A stretch of DNA of 64,000 nt from Dasypus novemcinctus (Eukaryota; Chordata; Mammalia; Cingulata; Dasypodidae), in contig NC_080683.1 of NCBI RefSeq assembly GCF_030445035.2, positions 90,729,675 through 90,793,674 on the forward strand. The letters run 5' to 3'. Of this stretch, positions 35,684-46,879 are shown piece by piece; the first letter of the stretch is position 1, and each line of letters starts with the position of its first letter. A program made the position numbers and the translations under genes. The notes below the pieces were generated by a model. It was not told the origin of the DNA. It did no database searches and was given only the letters and a program-made list of their open reading frames with translations.

Positions 35684-35790
35684 AAGGAGCGAGTATAGCT
35701 CAGTGGTTGAGCACTTTGCATGTATGAGGTCCTGCGTTCAATTTCCTGTCCTTCTAAACATAAAAAAATAAAAAATAAAAAAATAAAAAC
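35684..35790 (+). mobile_element. DAS-III-like SINE
   Basis: Head 'gagtatagctcagtggttga' and B box 'gcgttcaatttcc', then an (AAAAAT)n tail at 35761-35790. Confidence 0.88.
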
Positions 35791-36720
35791 TTTGTTAAGC
35801 ATTGCAGAGTCCCAACACAGAGCCTAGGAAGGAACAAGTAGAATTGATTTTAATATTCTTTTGTTTAATCTAGTTTATCCAAAATACTATAATTTCAATA
35901 TGTAATGAATATAAAAATTATGAAATATTTTACATTCCTTGCTTTTCACCGACTCTTTAGAATCCAGTGTATTTTATACCAGGTATCAAGTGCTTAATAG
36001 TCATATATAGCTACCATATTGGAGAGTGTGGGTCTTGAAAATAAAATTCCGAGATTTCAGGAGTGATTAGAAATATTGGGTTATAGACTACAAAGTACAG
36101 CTTGTTTAATTAATTCCATGAGCCTCAATACTTTAGTTTATTAGCCAAGATTGAAGTTCTTATCTTAATTTCCAATCAATTTGAATTTTAAGCAATTAAT
36201 ATGGCATTAATGTCATCAATCTGAATCAACTCTATGGTAAGAATGGAAAGGTGCTTTGTCCTTACCTGAGGCTGAAAACAATTGTACATGCTTGCTTTTC
36301 CTCTTCCTTCAATGGAAAAGCAGACTTCTTTTTAGTTAGAAAGTTTTATTATTGTTTTGTTGCAACTGTTCTTGTTATTACTATTACTATTAACTTAGGA
36401 ACAAAAATTTAAAAATAGAAAGGTAGACTCTCTTAATACTTTATCCTTGGGTTGATAGGAAAGCTCTCTGAAATACAAATAGTAAAAATTCTGTCTAAAA
36501 ATACTATATAATATTATGTCTGAATTTATAAAAGGATATTATATTTGATTTTAACTTTAGAAATTAGAGCATCATTTCCGAAAATGAGAGAGAGAGAGTG
36601 TGTGCTGCTGGATGCTAAGTGAGTTAGGAAATGTTAGGATATTGTGTCCCCGTCAAGATTCACAGAGCACATTAGCACATTAAACGTTCTGAAAAGTCCT
36701 GCCAAAAGAATACTTGATTT
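35791..36720. other. Unassigned AT-rich intergenic DNA
   Basis: Nothing recognisable apart from a short (GA)n/(TG)n tract at 36585-36604. Confidence 0.4.
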
Positions 36721-36726
36721 ATCCAG

Positions 36727-37082
36727 TGTTACTGCCTCCCTCCACCCCTCCTCCCAGCCGTTGTTATCTTCCCCCTCCAGCCGTTGCTGTCCTTTCTGCC
36801 AGTCCCGCCCACTCCCACCTATTCACTACCACCCCCGTAGCTAGCCCGCCCTAGCTCCAACCCCTCCCTCTACCCAACCCTATATAACCAAGTGTACTTC
36901 CGCAATAAAGCAGACCTGTTCTTGCGCTCAAGCGGTCTCCGTGGTTTTTCCCCAACCGCGCGTCCCCCACGCCTGGAGAACCGGTGCTCCCTCTTGGGGC
37001 ACCCCCCGCCGGTGGTTTGGCAGGAGCAAGCCCCCCCGACTCTTGGGCCTGAGCGAGGACGAAACCCTCACGCTTAGCTACA
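36727..37082 (+). repeat. Solo LTR of a class II (betaretrovirus-like) endogenous retrovirus
   Basis: It begins TGTTACTG and ends TTAGCTACA (TG...CA). It is bounded by identical 6-bp repeats atccag (36721-36726 and 37083-37088), the duplication length usual for betaretroviral integrases. A C-rich U3 leads to TATATAA (36881-36887) and, 16 nt later, AATAAA (36904-36909), so R is very short and U5 runs to 37082. No internal region or second LTR is present, which fits recombination down to a solo LTR. It does not resemble the other LTR in sequence, only in layout. Confidence 0.85.
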
Positions 37083-37379
37083 ATCCAGTGTTCCTTATAT
37101 ATTGACATGGAACTCTTTTTTTCCCCAGTAACATATTAAACATCCAGTAGAGGTAATATTGGCAATATTCACTCTCTCACTTTATCATCAAAGAGATCTC
37201 CAATTTTTGAGATGATAAGACAGAGTCTTAAAAAAATAATGAATACCAGGGCCATACAGCTAATTAATGATTGAATTTTGATTTGAACTCTAATTTTCAG
37301 TCTATGTCTTTTAATATTTCCATATCTTCATTCCCACTACCACCTTTATGCTCTATGTATTTTTTGCTTATGTTTGTGT

Positions 37380-38150
37380 TTAACTTTTTATAATTGAAAA
37401 TTCCAAACACAAGTTAAGAAAATAGTAGAACAAAGCATTATGTACTGATCACTTATCCCTATAACCATCAACATAATATTAGTTCATATTATTTCCCCAA
37501 CCCATCTTCCTGTATTATTTTGAAACAAATTCCAGACTATAAACCTTTTATAAACCTCTGCAATATTTCAGGATGTACCTCTAAAAGATAATGCAAAATT
37601 ATCACGATACCATAAGCACACCTAAAAAAAGAGAGAGAGAGAGAGGGAGGGAGGGAGAGAGGGAGAGAGGGAGGAAAATTCCTTTTTTATCATATAGTAG
37701 TGGGTGAAATAGCTCTTAACTGTCTTTATCCATCTCTACTTTTTTCTTTGCAATTTGTGCAAGAAATTCTATAGATTCCACTGTATGAATTGTACTCGTC
37801 TATACCACATGCATCATTTAATACATTCCTCTGCCCCTCGTATTTTCTGTAAATTGATAAATAGATCTAGAAGCTTGATTAGATTGAGTTCAAAAGACTA
37901 TATCATAGTTGGTGGCATATACTTCTATCAGGAGGCACACAATTGTCTGGTTGTTTCTCTTTTTGTGATGTGTCAAAGCTATTGATCTTTGCATAGATCC
38001 ATTCATTAATTTGGGGTTGCAAAGTAGCATTCTAATTGTCATTTTTTTTCATTTATTATCTCAGGTATTTCTATAAAGAGAAACTTTCCTTCCTCAGCCA
38101 TTTCATTTTCCTGACATTTCTTATTGGAAAGACAGAATAAATTTTGATTC
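37380..38150. repeat. Ancient LINE-1 remnant (3' region)
   Basis: 'taattgaaaattccaaacac', 'ttattttgaaacaaattcca' and 'aggatgtacctctaaaagat' are characteristic of decayed L1M 3' sequence. A (GA)n simple repeat at 37630-37673 interrupts it. I am not certain of the orientation. Confidence 0.5.
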
Positions 38151-39794
38151 TTTCATTTTATTTATTGTTTTTAAGACAAATGAGTTGGTCTCCTGGCATC
38201 CTCCAAAACTGACCAATGATAGTTTTTATTTGTTTAGTATCATCATGAACTTAGAGATTTAAATTTATTTGAAGTGAGCAATAGAAGTGATATCAGCTCA
38301 TATTTACCTGTGGTGTATTGTGTTTTAAAGTTGTTAATAGAACTCAATAAATGAAGGCTTAAATTTTATTTAGATGCAACTTGCAAATGTGCTTAAAAAA
38401 AAAGTGGAACTCAGTATTTTATGCAAATTACATGTATGCACCTATTTAAGTGTTGACACATCACTAAATTTTAGTTTGTATTCATGCATAGAAGCCTTCC
38501 ATTTTATACAATTTCAAAGAAATGGGAAGCAATGCAATTTTTTTCTTACTCTCAAACTACTTCAGTATAATGGTATTTAAATGTCATCAAAATCGATCAA
38601 CATTATTTCAAGTAGTGATAAAAATGACTAGTAATTTAATAAGGAACATGAGGAGACTCAGTAATCACCAGTCACTGGAGACATACATGTTGTCTCCATG
38701 TCCGATAATGCAGTGCTCTAAATAAGACATGTTCATGTGCAGGCAATATTCTAATTTCCCTAGCAAAAATGCTAAAAATTTATCATAGAGTATGGGTCTG
38801 AGATTTTTGGCAGTTTTTAAAGAAAGATATGATCATTACAGAGCTCAGAGGCTCCTATGGTATAGTTAATTGATAATTTTACATGAAGAAATTTTGAAGA
38901 AGTTGAATTTAGGTGGCCATAGTGTATTTTTCCCTTTTAAGCAACCAACCAACTAGAGCTACTTATTTTGGTGTTTTTGAGAAATTGGTAAGCATTGGAG
39001 GAGAAAATAGATCATCTAAAACAGGATACATTTGAATAGAAATGAGGGCACCTGGTGAAATAAAAAGAAAACAAGCGTCAAGGGGCTTGGTCAGGTCATA
39101 TTATAAAATATTAGTTATCAACTAGAAAAAATAATTCAACAATGTCATTTTTCTTCAGGGTCTCAGGCACTATTTAGTGAACTAATGTCTTAATTTCCTT
39201 TTCTTATATGCTTACTGATATTTTAAAAGGACAAGTTACTGGCAGGAATTTTGGAACTTTTTAAATGGGAATTTTAATGTTACATAATGTTACATGTTTT
39301 TTTGTTGTTGTTGTTTTTGGTACATATATTCTCAATTAAAAAATTCCACGTGGTCTAGAAGTGAAATTTATAAGAAGCCCAACAATGAATTTATTTAAAA
39401 CAAGCCAAAAAAATATACCAACACTAGAGTTTCTTTTCTAAAGTATAATGAAAATTGTTATTCATATCTCTTGAGATATTATATATTTTTCAGAATTCTT
39501 ACACAAGGCACAAAAGATTTTTCATGTTTACTCATGTTTAGTGGAGAGAAGAACTTAATAGTGCAATTAGTAAAAATATAACCATAGTCATATGAAGAAT
39601 ACTTCTTGTGAAGCATTTGTGCCATAACTTCTTGAGACTTAAAACAAACAATAAAACATATTCATTGAGAAAATGCAGATTTTTTTTTTTTTAGATCAAG
39701 AAGACTGTCATTAAAACCAATTATTAATAAAGCATACTTCCTCCCTATTTTCTTACTGGCCTGAATCTCAATTTTGTTATTAAAAGTTCATTTA
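38151..39794. other. Unassigned AT-rich intergenic DNA
   Basis: I see no gene or named repeat. Simple (GTT)n occurs at 39303-39315. Confidence 0.4.
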
Positions 39795-40203
39795 TAGGAA
39801 GCAGTTGTGGCTCAACTGATAGAGCATCCGCCTACCATATAGGAGGTCCAGGGTTTGGTACCCAGGGCTTCCTGACCTGTGTGGTGAGCTGGCCCATGTG
39901 CAGTGCTGCCGCATGCAAGGAGTGCCGTGTCATGCAAGGGTGTCCCCCACGTAGGGGTGTCCCATGTGCAAGGAGTGCACCGTGCAAGGAGAGCTGCCCC
40001 ATGCGAAAAAAGCACAACTTGCCCAGGCGTGGCACTGCACACATGGAGAGCTGACTCAGCAAAATAACACAACAAAAAAAGCAACACAGTTTCCCAGTGC
40101 TGCAAGACAAGAATGCAAGCAGACATAGAACACACAGCAAATGGACACAGAGAGTAGACAATGTGAGGGAAAGGTAGAGAAATAAATAAATCTTTTTTTT
40201 AAA
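39795..40203 (+). mobile_element. Full-length DAS-type SINE (long form)
   Basis: Head 'gaagcagttgtggctcaact', degenerate B box 'gggtttggta', long GC-rich body and poly(A). Identical 13-bp repeats aaaagttcattta lie at 39782-39794 and 40204-40216. Confidence 0.93.
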
Positions 40204-40258
40204 AAAAGTTCATTTACAAGTAATATATATGTTTCATATGCATATATATACATCAGGC

Positions 40259-40775
40259 TGTAGCAGTTTGATATTATTGATGAATTCCAAAAAGAAATAT
40301 TGGATTATGTTTGTAAACTGATCTTTTCCTCTGGGCATATTAGATTATATTGGATTCAGAAGGCGTTGTATCAGTAGTGCATTGAGTCCCCAGCCGCTGT
40401 TGAGTGGGGATTCACAAATAAAAGACATGGCAAAGGACAGAGTTGAGGGTTTTTGATGTTGGAGTTTGATGCTGAAGCCTTAAGCTGGAGCCCTGGGAAA
40501 GTAAGCTCACAGAGGAAAGAGAAGCAAGCCCAGAAAGAGAAGAACACTGAGCCCAGGAAAAAGAAGCTTGAGGAAGGGAGGAACCCAGCAAGCCTGAACC
40601 CTCACAGTCGTCGGCAGCCATCTTGCTCCAACATGTGGAAACAGATTTTGGTGAGGGAAGTAACTTATGTTTTATGGCCTGGTATCTGTAAGTTCCTACC
40701 CCAAATAAATAACTTTTATAAAAACCAACCAATTTCTGGTACTTTGCGTCAGTACCCCTTTGGCTGACTTATACA
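40259..40775 (+). repeat. ERVL-type solo LTR
   Basis: It starts TGTAGCAGTTTGATATT and ends GGCTGACTTATACA. AATAAA-type signals lie near 40704-40712 before 'aaaaccaaccaatttctgg'. Flanks caggc (40254-40258) and caggt (40776-40780) fit the 5-bp duplication of ERVL elements with one change. The minus and plus open frames at 40412-40767 are not conserved. Confidence 0.75.
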
Positions 40776-40780
40776 CAGGT

Positions 40781-41227
40781 ATAAATATGAATATGTGCTC
40801 TCCATTATTAATATTACAATAAAAAAATAAAATTTATCCTCTTTTGAATTTTGTCACCTCTCCATTTGCTATTTAAAGCCTTTTAGAAAATACTATCATA
40901 TCTTCTGAATGCTTTCTAAAATTATAGAGAGAATGGTTTGATAAGGTTTAGGTTTGCTTAGAGGAGGATTTTTATCTAGACGATTCTCTAAAAATTATGT
41001 GTGAGACTTTGATCTAGTTTGTACCACTGCTTTATCTTTCATAGCATAATTATAGTTATAATTAAGCATAGTTATAATAGTAACCATCATGTAGATCTGA
41101 TGCAATAAAAGAAGAATATGAGCAGAATAAACATGATTGCCTTTTGTTTTATAGTTGGAATTGCCTTTTTTTGTCCTCCTAATGGTCTGATTTCTGCCAT
41201 TTAGACTTATGGACATAAAGAAGACTT
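40781..41227. other. Unassigned intergenic DNA
   Basis: Nothing recognisable. Confidence 0.35.
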
Positions 41228-41440
41228 AAGAAGGAAGTAATGATTAGGCCCTGGGAACAGAGTGCTCTGGCTCGGCCAGGTGCAAACTTTGTAAAATACT
41301 AGATACATCACTTTGTCTGAACTTCAGTTTTCTCAGGTGAATAATTGGGAATGAGGATAGTACTAGGGATGAACGCACGTAGCCTAGTGTCTGGCACCTG
41401 GGAAGGACTCAACGACCGTGTACTATTATTATTTATTCCA
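41228..41440 (+). repeat. MIR SINE remnant
   Basis: 'gtctgaacttcagttttctc', 'gaataattgggaatgaggat' and 'agtgtctggcacctgggaag' follow the MIR core in order. Confidence 0.7.
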
Positions 41441-41934
41441 TACCTGCATTTTTCAGTCAATATTGAACTACTGCTTTAGGGTAATCTTTCTCAGATACTC
41501 TGCTGCTGACCTTAACACATTAGCAGTTTGCTTTAATTAATGTAGTCTAGATAAGATATTGAAACAAAAGGAAAGGTGTCTACTTGAGAGTCTATTCTAT
41601 ACTTCAACATTATTTTTTGCAAACATTTATTGGACACCTAATATGCCCTAGGGAATGGAGTGGGATCTAGAGACATGAGAGTAAATATACATATTACTCT
41701 AATCTTTTCTGGTGGGAAAACCACTCAACTTAAAAATAATTTAAACACTGCTACTAAATAATCCAGAGTGTTCTGATTATGATTTTTTTAAAAAGAGGTA
41801 AGCTTATTTAATTGTCTTCTAGTCTTAATTACATAGGCAATAGATGAAAAAAATTGAGTATGATGAAAAAAAAACAGCTTATGGTACACCTTTTAAAATT
41901 TCATATGCCAAGTTTGTATTTTAATAACATTAAA

Positions 41935-42440
41935 TATATTTTTTATTAGAGAAGATGTGAACTTACAAAACAATCATGCATAATGTGCAAAATTCCCATA
42001 CAACACCCTTCTACCAACACTTTACATTGTTATAGAGCATTTGTTACAGATTATAGAAGAGCATCATCAGACTATTACCACTAATAATGTTCTATAGTAT
42101 GCATTTGGTATATTTTTTCCATTCTCTCCAATTATTAACACAGTACCTTCTTTGACATTGATGCAAGAATATTACGATATTGCTGTTAACTATAGTCCAT
42201 AAGTTACATTAGTTATATTTTTCCCATGCATCTCCATATTCTTACCACCTTGTAATAGTAATATATATTTGTTCTAGTTCATAGAAGAACATTCTCGTAT
42301 TAGTACTATTAAGTGCTATCCTCATCTACCTCCATGTTCACTGTTATTTAATCCCTAGATTATTCTAGCTTTATTTGACATTTAATCCCTAGACTACCCC
42401 TTTCAGTCACAATCCCATTTATAAACCAGCTGTGTTAGTT
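41935..42440 (-). mobile_element. LINE-1 3' UTR fragment, minus strand
   Basis: The reverse complement of the 3' UTR type at 21170-21640: 'acattgatgcaagaatatta', 'gctgttaactatagtccata', 'gttctatagtatgc'. The left end is an A/T-rich tail boundary near 41930. Confidence 0.65.
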
Positions 42441-42499
42441 ATACTACTATAATAACATATTTGTTTTAATAAATATCAGGAAAAATAAACATAAAATAT

Positions 42500-43250
42500 A
42501 ATAGGTGCATATTTAGGTTATCTATTGCCAGATTACAAAGTGCCTGAAAGCTCAGTGGTATAAAACACTCATTTAATTTTTTCTTTTTTCATAGCTTTAT
42601 TGAGCATAACTGACATATAATAAACTATACATATTTAAAGTATACAATTTGATAAATATACATGTGTATTCATGTGTGAAACTATCACCAAAATCAAGAT
42701 AATGAACACATATCCATGATGCTCATGATTCTGGGGGCCAGGAATTAGTGTAGTCACAGCAGGGACAGCTCATCTCTGATGCACAATGTCTGTGCCTACT
42801 GCTGAGGTTGCTTGAAGAGCTACCACTGGGATGGCTAGATAGGGGGTCTTGGTTCTTCATAGGTTGTTTGCTAGGATTGGAAGGCCCAAGATAGGTCCTT
42901 GACTATTGATGTGGTTCCTGGACTAGGATGACTGGAAGACTGGAGGTTTAACAAATACTCTTTGCACTTGGGGAGGGGAGGTGTCCCAGGATAGTTGGAA
43001 TTCTTGCATTGCAGCTGGCTTCCTCCAGAGTCAGAGTTCCAAAGAGAGTGTTCCAAGAGACAGGAAATTGATGCTGCCAATCTCTGACAACCTAGGTTCA
43101 GAAACTTGCACAGTTTTGCTTCTGCCATACTTTATTGCTCAAAGTAGTCATAGAGCCCACCCAGATTTGAAAAGAGGGGACATGAATACCACCTCTTGAT
43201 GGGAGAAGTATCGAGGACTTTTTGACCATTTCTAAAACACCACAATACAT
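42500..43250 (-). repeat. Old LTR of ERVL-MaLR kind, split by an L1 fragment
   Basis: 'agctcagtggtataaaacac' on the left and 'atactttattgctcaaagta', 'gagcccacccagatttgaaa' and 'accacctcttgatgggagaa' on the right follow one known family of old LTR sequence on the minus strand. A second copy lies at 47565-47985. The insert at about 42585-42725 ('tagctttattgagcataact') is an old L1 3' end. Family name uncertain. Confidence 0.55.
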
Positions 43251-43354
43251 CTCGAATGAGCTATATTGCTGAAGACATCAAATTGGGAGCATGAATAACT
43301 TACTTCTTGCAGATTACAATGGCAGTGATGATGGAAGGGTGGTGGGGTTGCTTA

Positions 43355-43372
43355 GCCCCACGTTGGGCGCCA
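43355..43372 (-). other. Retroviral primer-binding site, tRNA-Lys(1,2)
   Basis: 18 of 18 bases are complementary to the 3' end (including CCA) of tRNA-Lys(1,2). It lies 2 bases downstream of the LTR terminus, the canonical position. Confidence 0.92.
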
Positions 43373-43914
43373 GCTGCGGCGGCTTGCTCGGTCAGTAGAG
43401 GTGGGGTCTGGCTGCAGACGAGGGGTTGGTCCAGCTCTGGACAAGGGGTCAGTCCCGCTTGGGACGAGGGGTCGGTCCGGCAGCAGACGAGGGATCGGTC
43501 TCACAAGGGGTTGCGCGGTTCGGCTGACGGGGTCGCCCGGCGAAGCCGGCGACGAAGGGGTCGCCCGGAGAAGCAGGCGACGAACTGGGGACAAGGGAGG
43601 CCAGGCCCTTGTCGGGGGCTCTCAGAACTGGAGGGCGCACGGCAGAAGAACTACCGCGGAGACAAGGTAAACACGCAAGTCCACTTTATTGAGGGAGAGG
43701 CAACAGTTTTATAGGGGCTGGAGAAGGCTGATTGGTCGAAGCCACGCCCTGTTCTGATTGGTTGCCGGCGAAAGGTCAGTGGGCGGTACTGGACGGGGGA
43801 GGGGTGGTGGTTAGGGATTGGCTGTCGCTGTTGCTGGGGGAAGGGGCAGGGTTTAGTGATTGGTGGCTGCTGTTGCTGGGGTGGAGGGCAGACTTGAGTT
43901 TCCCACCCACGCCT

Positions 43915-44091
43915 GGCTGTTGCTGCTGTCGGGGGGAGGGAAAAGGGCAGACTGGATTTTTCCGCCCACACCTGGCTGTTGCTGCTGTCGGGGGAGGGGA
44001 AAAGGGCAGACTGGATTTCTCCGCCCATGCCTGGCTGTTGCTGCTGTTGGGGGAGGGGAAAAGGGCAGACTGGAATTTTCCGCCCTGCGCC
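43915..44091 (-). repeat. Three 59-bp direct repeats in LTR U3
   Basis: Units start at plus-strand 43915, 43974 and 44033 with 'ggctgttgctgctgt', then a G-rich run, 'aaaagggcagactgga' and 'ccgccc'. More diverged related units lie at 43820-43914. They resemble U3 enhancer repeats. Because 59 is not a multiple of three, the reading frames over them (43651-44195) are repeat artefacts. Confidence 0.85.
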
Positions 44092-44323
44092 TGCGCAGGG
44101 AGAAAGAAGGCATCGTGTGGCGCTATCCAGGAGGAGGGGCGGCCGCGGAAGCATGGCTGCCGAGAAGGGGAGACCCGAGGGCACTCTGCGCCCATGCCGA
44201 GCTTCCTTCAGGGGTGGCGGTGAGTTCGACCAGCCACCCTATTATGGGGGCAGCGGCTTGGCCTACCGCGGCCGCTCCCCCGCCAGGCCAGCAAACCATG
44301 CTTCAGCCCAAGGGGTGACCGCA

Positions 44324-44693
44324 GAAGGGGGTGGAAGTAATCGCAAAATTACCATCACCTCCTCTGTCTTCATTGCTTTTTATCAAGCAGTGTGCTTCAA
44401 ATAACTCATAGTTGTTATACCCTGGTATGCTATAAATTAGTGCATTTTGGGTACAAATATACATGATTAAGGTCCTATGTTCAATACCATTTTTTTATTA
44501 TAGAATATATGTATCACTTAAAGGTATATTTTAGTCCTATAAATTATTATCAAGATTCCAAAATCATCACTAAGACATAATCGATTCAGTAAAGCCATTT
44601 GAGATGGACATAGTTTCTGTTGATGTTATCTTCCTACATTATTACTTTGTTGGAAATCAACTATACTTTACCTTTATAAGAAATCTGTTTTTT
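44324..44693. other. Unassigned DNA beside the LTR
   Basis: AT-rich flank of the retroviral element with no gene or repeat recognised. Confidence 0.35.
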
Positions 44694-45109
44694 ATTTTTT
44701 TATTTTTTTAATTTATTTATCCCCCCCGCCCCGTTTGTCTGCTCTTAGTGTTTATTCGCTGCGTGTTCTTCCATGTCCGCTTCCATTGTTGTATTGTTGT
44801 CAGCGGCACCAGGAATCTACGTCTATTCTTGTTGCGTCACTTTGCTGTGTCAGCTCTCTGTGTGTGTGGCTGCCACTCCTGGGCAGGCTGAACTTTCTTT
44901 CACCCTAGGTGGCTCTCCTTACAGGGCGCACTCCTTGCACATGGGGCTCCCCTACGCGGGGGACACCCCTGCGTGGCAGGGCACTCCTTGTACAACATCA
45001 GCACTGCATGTGGGCCAGCTCCACATGGGTCAAGGAGGCCCGGGGTTTGAACTGCGGACCTCCCATGTGGTAGGCGGACACCATATCAATTGGGCCAAGT
45101 CCGCTTTCC
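44694..45109 (-). mobile_element. Full-length DAS-type SINE, minus strand
   Basis: T-rich tail at the left, GC-rich body, and the head at the right ('gcggacttggcccaattg' when reversed). Identical 15-bp repeats agaaatctgtttttt lie at 44679-44693 and 45110-45124. Confidence 0.93.
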
Positions 45110-45419
45110 AGAAATCTGTTTTTTAAAAGTGGGGAAAGAGGTCAATTGCAACTCTATGAATGGATCTGTTATATTTTAACAAACTTTATTAGAGATCTTT
45201 TTAAATAGATTGTTTCATAGTTTTTGAATAAATGTAATCTGCTGTGAGGAAAGGATATTGAAGAAATATCATCAAGCCATGGTGAAAACATCTTTCCTTA
45301 TTTGATTAACCACTATGTGAAATATGTGAATCTAGCATAAAATACTGTAAAAAATATTTTTAAGTTATTGAAATATACCAAGTCAACCTCTCAGAAGGAT
45401 GCTTTTCCATCATAGTCTT

Positions 45420-45541
45420 TTTTTATTTTTTATTTTTTATTTTTATCTTTTATTTATTTATTTATTTTGAAGAGGTACCTGGGATTGATGACCACATACA
45501 TCCTAAGCAAGAGCTCAATCACTGCGCTACACCCACTCTGC
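45420..45541 (-). mobile_element. Short DAS-III-like SINE, minus strand
   Basis: The T-rich left end (ttttatttttatttattta) is the A-rich tail reversed. The right end gives 'gtgtagcgcagtgattgagc' on the minus strand. Flanks near 45411-45421 (catagtctttt) and 45541-45553 (cattagagtctttt) look like a decayed duplication. Confidence 0.8.
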
Positions 45542-46879
45542 CATTAGAGTCTTTTGAGAAATTCAATAGAGAGGCAATGTATAAAATCAGTTTATACATG
45601 GAAGAGAACTACCTGATTCATTTAAAGAGAATTAAAGTTAGTAACCACTCTTTGAGTTATTTACATTTCTTCTTTCAGGGGAAGTGGCTAATACTTGGAA
45701 AGGAGAAAAAACTTCCTCCCCTCTTCTTTTGGCCTCCCCTCAACCACAGCCTAACTCAAGTAATTAGCAATAGTCCTTGTTTCTGAATGTACTGTCATTC
45801 ATTAAACATTTCCTCTTCCAACTAGAGCACACCAGAATGAAAAGAAAGAAGGAAAACATCTTTCCAAGTGCATGTGCTTGCTAACATGTATTTCTATATC
45901 AGAGATTCCAAAAGATCCACTAAAATGTTAGTCCCTTGGAATGCCAAGGGATGACCAGGTTGTAAAGAGTTTTCAGATTAAGTAAATCTGGAGGTAATTT
46001 AAAGGAGCAGGAGATATCTGTTAAGGAACAGAGTTTTAGGCATTGATGTTCCTTGGAAAGGTAGAGGCAGCACCAAAAAACAAACAAAACAAAACAAAAA
46101 CCCCACGTTTCCTTTGTTTTTAATATCTTATATATTTGCTTACAGAATGTTTAAAGTATACATCACATCTGTTTTTCAGAGGCTTTCAGGGTTGTTCTTG
46201 TGTTTTAAATCAGTTTCTTTACAAAGGTATACTGTTTCCAAGGAGTTGTGGTATCATGTAACCAGGGTGAAAAGCAATTAAAACTAATTATTGTGATAGA
46301 GGTTAGGCTAGGTTAAAGTAACTGCCCACCTGCCAACATTCCGGACGTCTAAGAGAGATCTGTGAGTGCACCGTAGTAAATAAGGACTTGGCACTTGGGG
46401 TATTAAGTTAATTAATTAGCATCAGAAGAAAGAGAAGCCACGCATGACAGTAAGTAGAGCTGGAGAAAAGAGAGACTCACAAGAGTTCTTCTATTGCCTG
46501 GCCTTAAGATCTAGTGTTTCCAACATGCTTGTTTAAAATGTAGCTTCCTTGTTCTTTCTCAACAGATGCCTTCCAGATGATGTCAGAAAGAATGGTTTTA
46601 TCTATGGAACTCAGCGCAGGACTAAAGCTTCTTTCTTACAGTGTTCAATACTTCTTCACAGGCTTTTATATATGAGCTATTGTGCTCGGTTCTCAGAATA
46701 TGGCCATGAGAAAGATAGGTTTCCTGCCCCTGAAGAGCACACAAGCTACAGGCAAGACTTTTAAACAGAATATCAAATACAACAGAAAGTTACCTGAAAA
46801 ATTTTAAAAAGGAGATCTATGTCTCAGAGATTTAAAGATTAAAAATAATTAAAAGTAAAATATGAAAAAGAATTACCAG
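45542..46879. other. Mostly unassigned intergenic DNA
   Basis: No gene. A decayed L2-like stretch ('atatgagctattgtgctcgg' to 'cctgcccctgaagagcacac') lies at about 46665-46745. Confidence 0.4.

Larger units (their letters stand above)
43340..44323 (-). mobile_element. Endogenous betaretrovirus-like LTR with attached primer-binding site, minus strand
   Basis: Read on the minus strand, the LTR starts TGCGGTCACC at 44323. A U3 with three 59-bp direct repeats (43915-44091) and four CCAAT boxes follows (plus-strand ATTGG at 43731, 43757, 43817, 43859). Then come TATAAAA (43713-43707), AATAAA (43690-43685), and a long U5 ending CCGCCGCA at 43375. After two bases lies TGGCGCCCAACGTGGGGC (43372-43355), identical to the 3' end complement of tRNA-Lys(1,2), the primer site of MPMV-type betaretroviruses. 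After 15 more bases the element meets gaaggg (43334-43339), also found outside the U3 end (44324-44329). No gag, pol or env is present. Confidence 0.85.

Noticed and set aside
40412-40767. Paired 100+-residue frames on both strands
   Set aside because: They fall inside the ERVL-type LTR, which does not code for protein.
43651-44195. Overlapping minus-strand frames of 80-177 residues in the LTR
   Set aside because: They arise from the 59-bp repeats, which pass through all frames; the proteins are repetitive (Pro/Gln/Ser) and not a known retroviral LTR product.
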